Shown piece by piece: positions 34,475-45,107 of a stretch of 64,000 bases of DNA. Below the pieces are notes generated by a model. That model was not told the DNA's origin and did no database searches. It saw only the letters and a program-made list of their open reading frames with translations. Source of the DNA: Dryas octopetala (taxonomy: Eukaryota; Streptophyta; Magnoliopsida; Rosales; Rosaceae); the NCBI GenBank assembly GCA_963921425.1, contig OY992832.1, positions 3,286,001-3,350,000 on the forward strand. The letters run 5' to 3'. A program made the position numbers and the translations under genes. How positions within the stretch are numbered: the first letter of the stretch is position 1; the number at the start of each line of letters is the position of its first letter.

Positions 34475-36425
34475 GCATAACTAGGTGATTAAATGCACTT
34501 TATTTTTGAACTGCATTCAGGTCCTATAATTTGTATATGTAATCTTGTTGTCAAATTATTAATCCTCAGTTTTGACAACAGCTATTCAAATTTGTTAAGT
34601 TTTAAAGGTGAACTTGTTTGTCTCTTTCCACCCACAAATTTCTATCCTGATCAGACTTTTAAACATAATGAAGATTTCATGCTCCAAGCAGTGGTTATGG
34701 ATTTGTTTCTGTTTAATTTTTTATAGACCAGCTAGTGATGCTACAGTAATGAAGATGCATGAAATTTATGGTTATTTGTCACCCATTATTGCTTAAAGCT
34801 ACTTGTGCCTAATTTCTTCCACGAATCTGAAACTTAAATGCTTAAAAATCTGTATAGTTGTACTATTATTGCATTATTTATTACTATCTAGTTTAGAACA
34901 CATTGATTGTGTTATCATGAGCTGCATTTTTGGCACTTATGTTGCTTTGAACATCACAACCTGGCCTAAATTCTGAGCAATAGGTTTTTTTCTAATGATA
35001 ATATTGGATATCAACTTCTCTTTGATTCCCAAAGAGACCACCGGTGTATGTGCTTTTCTGGATTTTGTGATAAACCTAAGGAATTTTTTTATTTTTTTTT
35101 TTAAGGCCTGTTAGTAAATATGCAGGGCTTACACCTAAGAATAGTGGCTCAGCTCTCTTCAACTGCATCACTGTCTACTATATAGATTATACATTACATT
35201 CAACTATTAGTGTTTGGAGTTATGAAAGTTGGTTAGTCTATGATTTATGAGTTGCTGGTACAATTGAGTTTAATCCTCCTGAGTCCCAGTACTTTGGTTA
35301 GTAAAAAGGGAAGGATCAGTATATTTTGTAATGTGGTTAAACAATTAGGTTGTCAGGGTTATGAGAGAGGTTATTTCACAGTTTGGATAAGATGCAAGGG
35401 AATGCAAGGGTTTTGAGATATTGTGGAGTATGATTTCAGTGATTAGATTACAAGATCTCAGGTTTGTTGTAGTACTCTTGTATCTTGTATTTCTTTATGT
35501 TGCCGATTCTCTGTCGTTCGTGCACGCAGGCAAGATTATGTTGAATACCATCATATATTTTGTTCTCTTGTATGTGTAATCTATGCTGTCATTGATCTCT
35601 TTGATGAATGCACCCGTACAAAAAGTCAAACCTAGCAGTGGTATCAGAGCGCATGGATCATGGTACAGTAATTAAGACAGGCAAGATGCAACCACATGGT
35701 GAAGAGAGTGATAACATGTCTAGAGCATCGACATAGCTCTCAGTAAAGCTGGGTTAGGCTAGACACAAAAGGATAACACAACACAAATGTTATTCAAGCT
35801 GTGGAAGTGAGATAACCAATTTTGCATTTGCAGACCCCGGATTGATGAGCAAGTTTAGCATTTGGGAGAGTACATAAGAGATGGTTGGCATCCTTAAAGA
35901 TGTTTTCAAGGTCATGAGTTCATGGATATGTGTTACATGTATAACAGTCTTCAACAAGTACGGCGTTTGTGAATCTATGGTGTTGGTTGATATGCATGTG
36001 GTATTTGTTTTTACTGGCACACTTGTGCAAGATGACTTTATCGGTTTAACACTAATGTCTGCATATGTCCTGAAAAAAGACGAATATGAATTGCTTGAAA
36101 GAATTTTGATCCAAAGTGGAGGTTGTTGGATGATGTGATCCAAGTTCTTATTATGACGACCTTATAAAATGTGGTTAATTAGCAAATAGTATTAAGAGAC
36201 ACATCATGACACCAACTAATGAAAAGCAACCCATTGAAAGGAGTTGTCATATTGATTGCAACATAATTGTAGAACCAAAGATGAAAAGTTGAAAACTGTA
36301 GGAGGCTTATAGTTGTAATAGTAAAACACGAATCCCCACCAACTGTCAGATTGGACCCAGAAAATGAAAGTGAAAGAGAAGCTTGAAACTTGTCATATGG
36401 TAATGAGTGTTGCCTATTGTCATTC
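34475..36425. other. Intergenic with retrotransposon remnant
   Basis: About 1.95 kb between the convergent MPP6-like and GRAS1 genes. It holds an LTR-like stretch ending beside a primer-binding site at 35639, then about 500 bases of probable element body. I found no intact gag or pol frame. Confidence 0.55.
35109..36160 (+). mobile_element. Truncated LTR retrotransposon (LTR plus primer-binding site)
   Basis: TGGTATCAGAGC at 35639-35650 is the primer-binding site complementary to the 3' end of initiator tRNA-Met, used by most plant Copia and many Gypsy elements. It follows a sequence ending CCTAGCA, as an LTR end should. The LTR start is tentatively the TGTTAGTAAATA at 35109. Downstream there is no gag-pol frame and no second LTR, so the element is a remnant. 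The right border is a guess. Confidence 0.55.
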
Positions 36426-38489
36426 TCAAGCAGGTCTCCAGCAAGAAATTGCATGGATTATTCGGCCCTTCCATCCCTGCAAGACCCACATGCCATCCTC
36501 GTCCACAACAAAATCTGTATGGTAATCTGACTTCACCATACTCCTAACTATCTTGAGGATCCCTTGTTCTAATGGCAACTGCCTGAACCCAGCTCTTGTG
36601 TTTCTAATCTGCCACTGCTTGTACGTCTCAGGCCTTTCAACCCTCATTGAACCCTCACATGCTATCACATTTATTGCTTCCCTACCATATACCTCTTTTT
36701 CAAAGTGTAGTCTCTGCTGATCTTCTCGGTCCACAGTCTCCTCAAACATGTTAAACAGCGAAGAGAAATGGAAGAGTGCCTCCCTGAAGCGTGTGTCGAA
36801 GAAGGGCGCATTGTAAGTCCCATTAACCACCCCATGGATGAATATGTCTGGCTGAATTCTCCTGATCAACTTCAGAACTGTGTCCCTGGGACTGTTCATC
36901 ACTGTTTCATCAGGTAGGTTCTTTAACCGGTACAAGCAGTTCACTACAATCAACTCATCCCTGTCAATTTTGATGTCTTCATATTGAATAGTCTCCCAAT
37001 TCTTTGCTATGGGATTGTACTCAAATGGGACATCAAATCTCTTGCAGTAACTTTCTAGGCGGCGCCCTGTATCTTCAACCCTCTCTGCAGGACGAAAACC
37101 GGGTTGGGGAAACTCAATTCCTGTAATGCGAAGCATGGGGGGTCCGCCAGGTCTCTCCGAGAGACGTTGGATGAGGCAAGGCCATTGGTAGCCATAGAGA
37201 ACACCAAAATCAATTATGTGAAGCCTTGTTGCTTTCGATGCTAGTTTTGCTATTGTTCGATTAGCATATATATTTGACACCTTCTGGAAAGGGCATGCTG
37301 TAATGTAAGTCTGGTAAGCTTTCAACATAGCAGCAGCTGACATCTCATTACTGGGAAGGGACTTGTACAAGGGAATTCCTGCACCCAAGCGCAGTTCAAG
37401 GCCATTGGCTAAGTAATGAGCTAACCTTTGGGTTCCATCGCCATAGGGAGAAGAGTGCTGTCTTATCTGCTTGAGCTGTTCATTTGCAGTCCTTCTGTCA
37501 TTGCTTGTCACAGATTGTGCACACTGAGTTAGCAGTGTCCATAAATCCACTGCTCCTGTATTGCCATCCGGTTTCTTCTGGCGTGTTTTTTTTCCTTTGG
37601 ATCCTCTTGCCTTCCCACGCTGCAACTTCCCGCTTCCCCCTTTATGCTCACTTTCCTCAAGAGAACATGATTGAGATTCTTGTTTTTCACCCTGACAGAG
37701 TAGTACCTTGTCAAACATCTCTAGTGGTTCAGATTCATCAGCATAAACCGCGGAATGCTTGTTGCTTCTTCCTTCATCTAGATTATCACCATCCTCTCGC
37801 TGATGACGTTGCTTGCTCCTTGATTCATTTGTTGAGTTACTCCCATTTTTGATTGGATTGACACTCACATCCTTAGCCAGTTCTTTCCGCTCTCTAGGAA
37901 ATGATGAGTCGCTTTCAAGATCTTTGATTTCACCCTTATCATTTGAAAGAAAAGGATTTGGAATCAAAAGGGTATCCACAGGAGATTCAGTAGCAGAACT
38001 TTGGACATGAGAGGACTCTAAAACATCTTGAGCACAAACCCAACTTGAATCAAACCAGTTGCCAGCTGTTATAGATCCATTACTGCTGTGGTTAGTGGCA
38101 TCATCTGGGTTCTCAACATTTTGGTAAATGGAAGTAAAAGGTTGACAGGTTGAAGAAGGGTACTCCTGATCTAGGACATCATATAAGGATTTTTCAGCAG
38201 CTTGGAGGGTCAAACAGTCCTGCAACATGCAGGGCTTGTTCTCCAACTCTTCTTCCATAAGCATCTCACTTATGTATTTGAGAATAGCATTGGAATGGTC
38301 ACTGCAGTCTGGAGAATCCCCCTCTGAGCTCAAGCCCGACGATGGAGATAAATCACAAGGAGGGTCTGGATTGGCTGGAAAGAAACTGGGATCAGTGAAT
38401 TCATGGTTGGCTTCAAATCCATTACCAGGATTTTGGTCATATCTGAATTTGTTTATGGAACTGGAAAATTCATTCAGAAGGGTATCCAT
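36426..38489 (-). CDS. GRAS transcription factor, LISCL subfamily (copy 1)
   Basis: LISCL proteins (Arabidopsis SCL9, 11, 14, 30, 31, 33; lily LISCL) are nuclear transcriptional coactivators; SCL14 works with TGA bZIP factors in stress and detoxification responses. This copy is an intronless CDS of 687 residues starting MDTLLNEF. The GRAS domain runs from about residue 314 to the end. Its parts, in order, are LHRI (VDLWTLLTQCAQSV), VHIID (LHIIDFGVLYGYQWP), LHRII, PFYRE (PFFDTRFREALFHFS), the RVERPETYKQW block and SAW (VLQGWKGRIIHAISCW). The N-terminal acidic LISCL motif (LKYISEMLMEEELENKPCML, about 69-90) is present. The start is this ATG because upstream codons reach a splice acceptor (CTTTCAG at 38503) without another ATG, so a leader intron is likely. 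One residue is missing in DETVMNSPRD compared with DETVMVNSPRD of copy 2. Confidence 0.93.
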   Translation of the reverse strand: MDTLLNEFSSSINKFRYDQNPGNGFEANHEFTDPSFFPANPDPPCDLSPSSGLSSEGDSPDCSDHSNAILKYISEMLMEEELENKPCMLQDCLTLQAAEKSLYDVLDQEYPSSTCQPFTSIYQNVENPDDATNHSSNGSITAGNWFDSSWVCAQDVLESSHVQSSATESPVDTLLIPNPFLSNDKGEIKDLESDSSFPRERKELAKDVSVNPIKNGSNSTNESRSKQRHQREDGDNLDEGRSNKHSAVYADESEPLEMFDKVLLCQGEKQESQSCSLEESEHKGGSGKLQRGKARGSKGKKTRQKKPDGNTGAVDLWTLLTQCAQSVTSNDRRTANEQLKQIRQHSSPYGDGTQRLAHYLANGLELRLGAGIPLYKSLPSNEMSAAAMLKAYQTYITACPFQKVSNIYANRTIAKLASKATRLHIIDFGVLYGYQWPCLIQRLSERPGGPPMLRITGIEFPQPGFRPAERVEDTGRRLESYCKRFDVPFEYNPIAKNWETIQYEDIKIDRDELIVVNCLYRLKNLPDETVMNSPRDTVLKLIRRIQPDIFIHGVVNGTYNAPFFDTRFREALFHFSSLFNMFEETVDREDQQRLHFEKEVYGREAINVIACEGSMRVERPETYKQWQIRNTRAGFRQLPLEQGILKIVRSMVKSDYHTDFVVDEDGMWVLQGWKGRIIHAISCWRPA

Positions 38490-40970
38490 CAAGGCCACCA
38501 ATCTGAAAGGATTCAGGAAAAGTCAAACCTTAGAAGAGGTGCAAATGGGGAAACAAGATTCAGGAAGAAATGCACAATACGAATGGTGTGAACATCACCA
38601 TGAGATTGTGAAGTTAACAAACTGGATAAACAAAATGATTAGAGAAGAAAAGCTTAAGCTGAGTTCTAAGACAGATTATGCAGGGTGCATAAGAAGAATC
38701 TCAGTGAATGAGCAAAGTAGGGAAGTGTATGAAAGCTTATATACTCCGATAATGAAGAGAGCTTCAATGAACTGAACCTCTCCTAAAATAGCCGCCAACT
38801 TAGAATAAATAGAAGGGCTAAAACTAGTGAAGTTGGACTTCACTGCTCAAAAATTCAAAATCATAAAACTGCATACCTTTTCTTATTTCCACCCCTAAAT
38901 TTTTGGTATTTCTTTAACTCGGTATGTTGGAGCACAAGAGATTATTTGATAAAAACAAAGATTGGTGATGTTTCTGATGAAGAATACACAGATTGTAATC
39001 TGGGATGAAGAATACAATGCATCAATTTAGTTGAGGATGATTAATAAAAAGAAAATATAAAGCATAATTTTAATAGCTCAACTAACATAGTACCAAATAT
39101 ACCCTCAAGTGCGCTTAGCAGTAATGAGTAATCCTACAATAATTGGATTAGTATGTGGATCAGTATAAAGATGATTGCTTCTATTTTATAATAACAGTGC
39201 AATCTTACCCCAGTTCCTTTTGCTTTCATAAATTGTCACCACTGGAAGGAAAGGTTTAATTTGATTGGAGAAATCTGGTTCCCCTGTTGTTTATTACTAA
39301 ATGAATCAATAATGTAGTCTATCAAAGATGAGCATATACTTATAATAAGCAATAAGCAAGAAGAATCTTGGAGTGTGTAATAAGATATTTTTTTCTTTCT
39401 TTGGGGACCCAAAACACAGCTTAGAGGACCAGATCCATCCGTATGTGAAGTAAAAATGGAAAGGGGACCAAAGATTGAATGAGATATTTATCATCTTGTT
39501 GAAAAGAGTGTAAGGACTTGTTTCGAAATATTTATGGAGAAAGGCTTGTTTGAGAGTATCTCTTTTATAAAGTATTTATCTCTTTCATATACATGATGTA
39601 CGAAAAAATAGACATATAAAATATATATACTTATTATATGAAAGTTTTACTCAAAATTTAAGGATATTTATTATGAGACCCCGAACAAGTTACATATAAC
39701 ACCAGTATGATTACAATTATAATACTTTGTGGTTACTAAACACAAAAATTTGTGCACTTTGTGCATTATCAAGGAAAAACAAAACCCCCTGAAAATGGTG
39801 CAGTGGGGCGGCTGCCTTTTAACTGCAGTGAATGATATTAATAAATTCAAACTGTTCAATCATAGAGGAGGACAATAAAATTAAGGGCATCAATTTGTCC
39901 GACATTTTATTATAATGGGTCAGATTCATGCATCTGAATTGATATTTATCTATGAACTTTAGTATGTCATTTATTTTTCCACCAATACAATCCTTTGTAC
40001 TTCCTAGACAAAGATTTGATTGTTTCTCTGTCTGCTTTGACTTATCTATCAAAGTTACGTGCGTGGCACACAAAATGATTTCATTCGTTGCACTTGCATC
40101 TTTAGGCTGCCCTTTTTATTTTGACTTTATTAGCACAAATGTTTTTGAAAATAACTTTCATTCTCATTTTGTCCGTTTAAAGTTTAATCTTCTCATTTTG
40201 TTCTCTAAATTTTATAAATTCTTTCAGAAAGTCATATTCTGTCAAATCCATTAATAACTCTGTCAAAAAAGCTGAGATGTCGCTCATTCACATGAGCGAT
40301 ACATCAAATTTTTTAACGGAAACATTGACGAACTTGACGGAATATAGAATTTGTAAAATTTGGAAAGCAAAGTGAAAAAATAAAACTTTAAAAGGGTAAA
40401 ATAAGAACAAAAAGTACTTTCAAGAGCTATTTGCACAAATATGCCTTTTATTTTCGTTTTCATTTGCTTTTCTGTTTCCAAGTTGAATGTGTGTTTGAAG
40501 TTTATTCATTAAGTTCACTGCATCGTTTCTTTGATTTCAAGTTCATCGTTTGAATTTTGACTGATTGGTTCAAGTTTACTGTCTACTTCCTATGTAATTA
40601 TTAAGTTAGAAATTATATGGCCAAGTAACCAGAGGCGGTAGTAGTGAATGTTAGCATGATATACATTGACTCATTTTTTAATTGCTTAAGTTTTTGGATT
40701 CAGTGGTTGTCTAACAGAGGTTTCCTGGCTAAATTCATTTGGCTGCATTTTGATTATCCAAGCGTGTCATCCTCAAGAATCTGATATGAAGTAGTGCTTT
40801 GTTCAAGCTTGGTGGAAAATATTACAAATCCATGAACTCATTAAACCATGACCACAACAGTACACACAACTTTGTCCCTAGATGAAAGATTACAAGAAAA
40901 ATTCAAGAACAAAGAGAATACAGATTGCAATACATGAATATATACATGACCCAGCAATTAGGTGAAACTC
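38490..40970. other. Intergenic between GRAS copies 1 and 2
   Basis: The leader and promoter of copy 1 and the 3' UTR of copy 2. A splice acceptor of a leader intron abuts 38502. The rest is AT-rich, with no coding gene or clear transposon recognised. Confidence 0.55.
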
Positions 40971-43097
40971 CTAGGCAGGTTTCCAAAATGAAAGAGCCAC
41001 GAGGACTCTTCCTTTCCATCCCTGCAGCATCCACTGCCCATCTTCATCAATTCTAAAATCATTATGATAACCCATCACCTTCAGCATGGTCTTCGCTTTC
41101 TTCAAGAGCTTCTGGTCTATTGGGAGCTGCTTGAACCCAGCCCTCAGATTCCTGACCTGCCACTGCTTGTATGTCTCGGGCCTTTCAACTCTTTCCAGTC
41201 CCTCGCACGCTATGACATTCATTATGTCTCTACCATGTATTGCTTTTTCAAACATCAGCCGATGTTCATCTTCGCGAGGAACAGTGGCCTCAAACATATC
41301 AAAGATTGCTGAGAAATGGAAGAGTGCCTCTCTGAACCGTGTGACAAAGAAGGGTGCATTGTATGTCCCATTGACAACACCATGAATGAACAGGTCTGGG
41401 TTAATTTTCTTGATCAACTTTAGGACAGCATCTCTTGGACTGTTCACCATCACTGTCTCATCAGGTATGTGCTTTAACCGGTGCATGCAATTAACCACAA
41501 TCAGCTCATTCCTGTCAATTTTAAGATCCTCAAATGGGATAGTTTCCCATTTCTGAGCAATGACATTGTACTCAAATGGGACATTAAATCTTGTACAATA
41601 TTTTTCTAAACGACGCCCGGTCTCTTCAACCCTTTCTGTAGGCCGAAAACCTGGTTGGGGAAGCTCAATTGCTGTGATACGAAGCCTAGGAGGCCCACCT
41701 TTTCTCTCAGAGAGACGTTGAATAAGGCAGGGCCATTGGAAACCATAGGAAATACCAAAATCAATAATGTGAAGCCTTGTTGATTTTTCTGCTAGTTGCA
41801 TAATTGTTCTGTTGGCAACGAAGTGTGACATCTTCTTGAAAGGGCATGCTGTAATAAATACCTGGTAAGCTTTTAAGATATCAGCAGCTGATGTCTGCAT
41901 ACTTACAAGAGGCGAATATGAAGGGGTTTTAGTGCCAGCCAAGCGTGCCTCTAGGCCATCAGCAAAGTAATGAGCTAATCTTTGGGTTGCATCACCATAG
42001 GGGGTAGAGTGCTGCCTTATCTGCTTGAGTAGCTCACCTGCATTTCGTTGGTCATAGCTTGCCACAGCTTGTGAACATTGTGTAAGCAGTGTGGCCAAAT
42101 CTACTATTTCCCTGTTGTTATTTTGTTTCTTTGAAGGCGTTGTTTTAGACCCTTTTGATTGCTTGTTACGCTGCAACTTCCTGCTTACCTCAGTTTTCAA
42201 AGATTCAGGATCAGAACAAAACTCAGACTCATGATGCTGACACTGACAGAGTAACACCTTATCAAACATGTCTTGTGGCTCAGAGTCGTCAGCGGAAGCA
42301 GCTGACTGCTTGTTGCTTCTCCCTTCTTCTGAATAATGACCATCCTCCCTTTGATGGTTTTTCTTTCCCTTCGATGATCTATTTTCTGAGTTGTAGCCAT
42401 CATTCTCAGGCTCAGATGCCAAATTCCTCATCAGTGTGTTAGGACCAGGAGGCATTAATTTGTACTTCTCCAGGCCAATGATTTCAAAATTTCCATATGG
42501 AAGGAACTTGCTTGCTTCCCTTGCCCCTCCAAAATGCCCAAGACTTTGCATCTCAGAAATAAAATCTGAAACCAAAAGGGTATCTGATGGAGACTCAACA
42601 AGAGAAGATTGGACAAGAGAGGTCTCTGAAGAATCCCAAACTAAGTCTGTCTTAGCAGCAATAGAGCCATTACTGCTATGAAAACTCTGTGTGGAATCAT
42701 CATCTGAGGTCTCAAAGCTTTGGGACAGAAGGGGCTGGTTGGGTAAAGGAGGATCCTTCTGATTAAGGACATCATAGAAGGATTTTTCAGCAGCTTGGAG
42801 GGTCAAACAGTCCTGCAACATGCAGGGCTTACCCTCCAGATCTTCTTCCAGAAGAATATCACTTATGTACTTGAGCACAGGTTGATTGCAGTCACTAATG
42901 TCAAAAGAATCTCCATCTGAACCTGAGCTCAAAGATGTACTTGAATCACTAGGATGGTCTAAGTTGGCTTGATTGGTGTATTCATGGTTTACTTGGAACC
43001 CATTTACAAGATTTTGATTAGAACAGGATGAATTTGAGCCATGGCCAAAATTAAATCCTTCCATGGGAACAGAAAATCTTCCAAGAAGGAAATCCAT
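40971..43097 (-). CDS. GRAS transcription factor, LISCL subfamily (copy 2)
   Basis: An intronless CDS of 708 residues. The N-terminus MDFLLGRFSVPMEGFNFGHG is followed by a Ser/Asp-rich disordered region. The LISCL acidic motif is at about 74-112 (LKYISDILLEEDLEGKPCML). A Lys/Ser-rich linker precedes the GRAS domain from about residue 335: VDLATLLTQCSQAV, LHIIDFGISYGFQWP, PFFVTRFREALFHFS, RVERPETYKQW and MLQGWKGRVLVALSFW. It pairs with copy 1: both start MD(T/F)LL, share NGF(E/Q)(A/V)NHE(F/Y)T near residue 30, and are identical over 51 bases in the acidic motif. It is probably a nuclear coactivator; the specific target genes are unknown. A TATA box lies about 330 bases upstream and a probable leader-intron donor near 43378. 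Confidence 0.94.
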   Translation of the reverse strand: MDFLLGRFSVPMEGFNFGHGSNSSCSNQNLVNGFQVNHEYTNQANLDHPSDSSTSLSSGSDGDSFDISDCNQPVLKYISDILLEEDLEGKPCMLQDCLTLQAAEKSFYDVLNQKDPPLPNQPLLSQSFETSDDDSTQSFHSSNGSIAAKTDLVWDSSETSLVQSSLVESPSDTLLVSDFISEMQSLGHFGGAREASKFLPYGNFEIIGLEKYKLMPPGPNTLMRNLASEPENDGYNSENRSSKGKKNHQREDGHYSEEGRSNKQSAASADDSEPQDMFDKVLLCQCQHHESEFCSDPESLKTEVSRKLQRNKQSKGSKTTPSKKQNNNREIVDLATLLTQCSQAVASYDQRNAGELLKQIRQHSTPYGDATQRLAHYFADGLEARLAGTKTPSYSPLVSMQTSAADILKAYQVFITACPFKKMSHFVANRTIMQLAEKSTRLHIIDFGISYGFQWPCLIQRLSERKGGPPRLRITAIELPQPGFRPTERVEETGRRLEKYCTRFNVPFEYNVIAQKWETIPFEDLKIDRNELIVVNCMHRLKHIPDETVMVNSPRDAVLKLIKKINPDLFIHGVVNGTYNAPFFVTRFREALFHFSAIFDMFEATVPREDEHRLMFEKAIHGRDIMNVIACEGLERVERPETYKQWQVRNLRAGFKQLPIDQKLLKKAKTMLKVMGYHNDFRIDEDGQWMLQGWKGRVLVALSFWKPA

Positions 43098-43425
43098 AAA
43101 AAGAAGCCTTTGGAATTGATGACCAAGATGCTTTGTGAAAAAAGAAAGTGAAATAAATATTTGAATATCTGAATCTTATCTTATAATTGACCCATCAAAT
43201 AAGAGCTGGTACCAATTGGGCAAGTGAGAAATACCCCGGAAGAGAAAAGCAAGATTCAGATTTGTACAAATCAGCAAACAGGTTATGGACAGGAATAAGA
43301 TCGAACAAACAAACAAAAAATGAATTAAAGCTGAAACTGTTAAAGAATAAATAACTAAGAAATGTTGCAGAGTAGTACCTCACACCTGAAGAAAATCATA
43401 ATGAACAGGCAGAGTGACTGGAGGC

Positions 43426-43434
43426 ATATATATA
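43426..43434 (-). promoter_or_regulatory. TATA box of GRAS copy 2
   Basis: TATATATAT on the minus strand, about 330 bases upstream of the ATG. A donor-like GAG|GTACTACT about 50 bases further on suggests a leader intron between the box and the start codon. The acceptor is not clear by eye. Confidence 0.45.
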
Positions 43435-45107
43435 ACTATAAATCTACAGGGTATCATATGATTTTTTTTCTTTTTTTATTAAAATAGAAGCTGGGGAATT
43501 GGAGAATCATCTTCATGGAAATGAAGCTTCTGGGAAGGGTCTTAAAGTAAGACAAGGCTCAGCCGCCACCAAATAATTGTGTAGACCATATTAAGAATAG
43601 CCAATCAGTTATGGACATGACACACAGTCTAGAGTCTAGACTCAAGGGGACCACAAACATACAGATGAACAGCACACGGAGGCAAACAGACAATGTTCCT
43701 AATTCCATGTGTAATGATCATTAATTTTCTTGGGTTCCCATTGTAGTTATTGTACAATGTACTTGTCTATTCAAATTTTTGTAAAGATTGAAGATTGAAC
43801 GTTTTCTGACCAAAAAAAAAAAAAAAGAGAAGATTGACCATGTTAATTTTTAAGCTAACAAAAGAATAAAAGTTGATCATATCCAATACCAAAAAGAAAA
43901 AAAAAAATTATTAGCATTATCAACTCATGAAACTAAGGACTCGTTTGGCACTATTTTTTAGAAGTGCTTATAAATTTATAATCAGTAGCGCTTTTGTTGA
44001 AAGCGCTTCTTCTACTCATAAACACATACAAATTTTTATAAAAAGTTCAAGTATTTCATATAAAAGTACTTGAAAGTACTTCTTGAGGAAACACTTGATA
44101 GGTGTTTCTCAAAAAATCACTTAAAAACGCTTTTAAAACCCAAAAGTAATTTTATTTATTTTTGTCAAACATAACCAAAAGAGTTTTTACTAATTTAAAA
44201 ATATTTTTACCAATTCTAAAAACAATATCAAACGGACCCATTAGGTAAAGTAAAACATCACCATAACTCTTCTCTTTGCACTGTTTGATTTTTTTCTTCC
44301 TCAAGAATATTGAATCATTGACAAGTCCATTGTAATATAATTACCAAACATATATATGAGCCTGAACTCTTAATCTTAAGTAATCGTAGTAGGTTTATCT
44401 TTATATCAATAGATCTTTTTTCTTTTTGGATTAGTCAAATGTGTATAGTAATAATGACAAAGGAAAACAAAGAAGGTATGAGTGTTTGGACAGTGACTGG
44501 CGGCTAGCTCGAGTAGTCAAAAGCGACCAACATATATACAAGTATGAAACTTAACTAAATGAAACTTTAATATATTACTCCAAGATTACAAGCAAGATTA
44601 TTCGATATATTATATATATGTTGGAGAATTGTCTCACGATATGGACTACATTCATCCAACTTACTCTAGTGGACCGGTCTTGTGCTAGCTATTTCTGTGT
44701 AAGACTCACAATTTCAAACAACAAAAGCTGTTTACTAAACACATTTTTTTTTTTTTTTGGCCACGTTTACTAAACACATTTGACTTATCTTTATTAAAGC
44801 TTTTTTCTTGCATGGGTGGGCTTCATACTGACAAAGTGGCCGGAAGCAACAAATAACAAGGTAAACAAAGAGAAAACTCTCTCTTGAGAAGAAACAAAAT
44901 AGTACGTGTTTCATTATTCAAGTGATGCTTTGTTCATACTAAGATACCTCAATCATCCAAAATTGAACATTCTTGCTTAATATTTACAACATTCATCAAC
45001 ATGTAAACATAAATTAACTCATACACAATTAAGCCTGATGTAGATTGATCTTAAAATTTATTTGTTTGTTATATGAGTCGTAATATATAGATCTAGCTCA
45101 GGTTGTA
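43435..45107. other. Intergenic between GRAS copy 2 and the OSC pseudogene
   Basis: About 1.7 kb of AT-rich sequence containing one hAT-like MITE (about 43935-44242). No coding gene seen. Confidence 0.55.
43935..44242. mobile_element. hAT-like MITE
   Basis: The ends AAGGACTCGTTTGGCACTAT and, inverted, AATGGGTCCGTTTGATATTG resemble each other and match the GGxxCGTTTGG type of plant hAT MITE. The inside is AT-rich with repeated AAGTACTT and AGCGCTT words. A target-site duplication was not identified. Confidence 0.5.

Noticed and set aside
35881..36138. 85-codon plus-strand open frame
   Set aside because: It lies in the retrotransposon remnant, has no gag or pol motif and no family resemblance.
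37484..38775. Long plus-strand open frames opposite GRAS copy 1
   Set aside because: They are antisense shadows of a GC-balanced coding region; no promoter or domain supports them.
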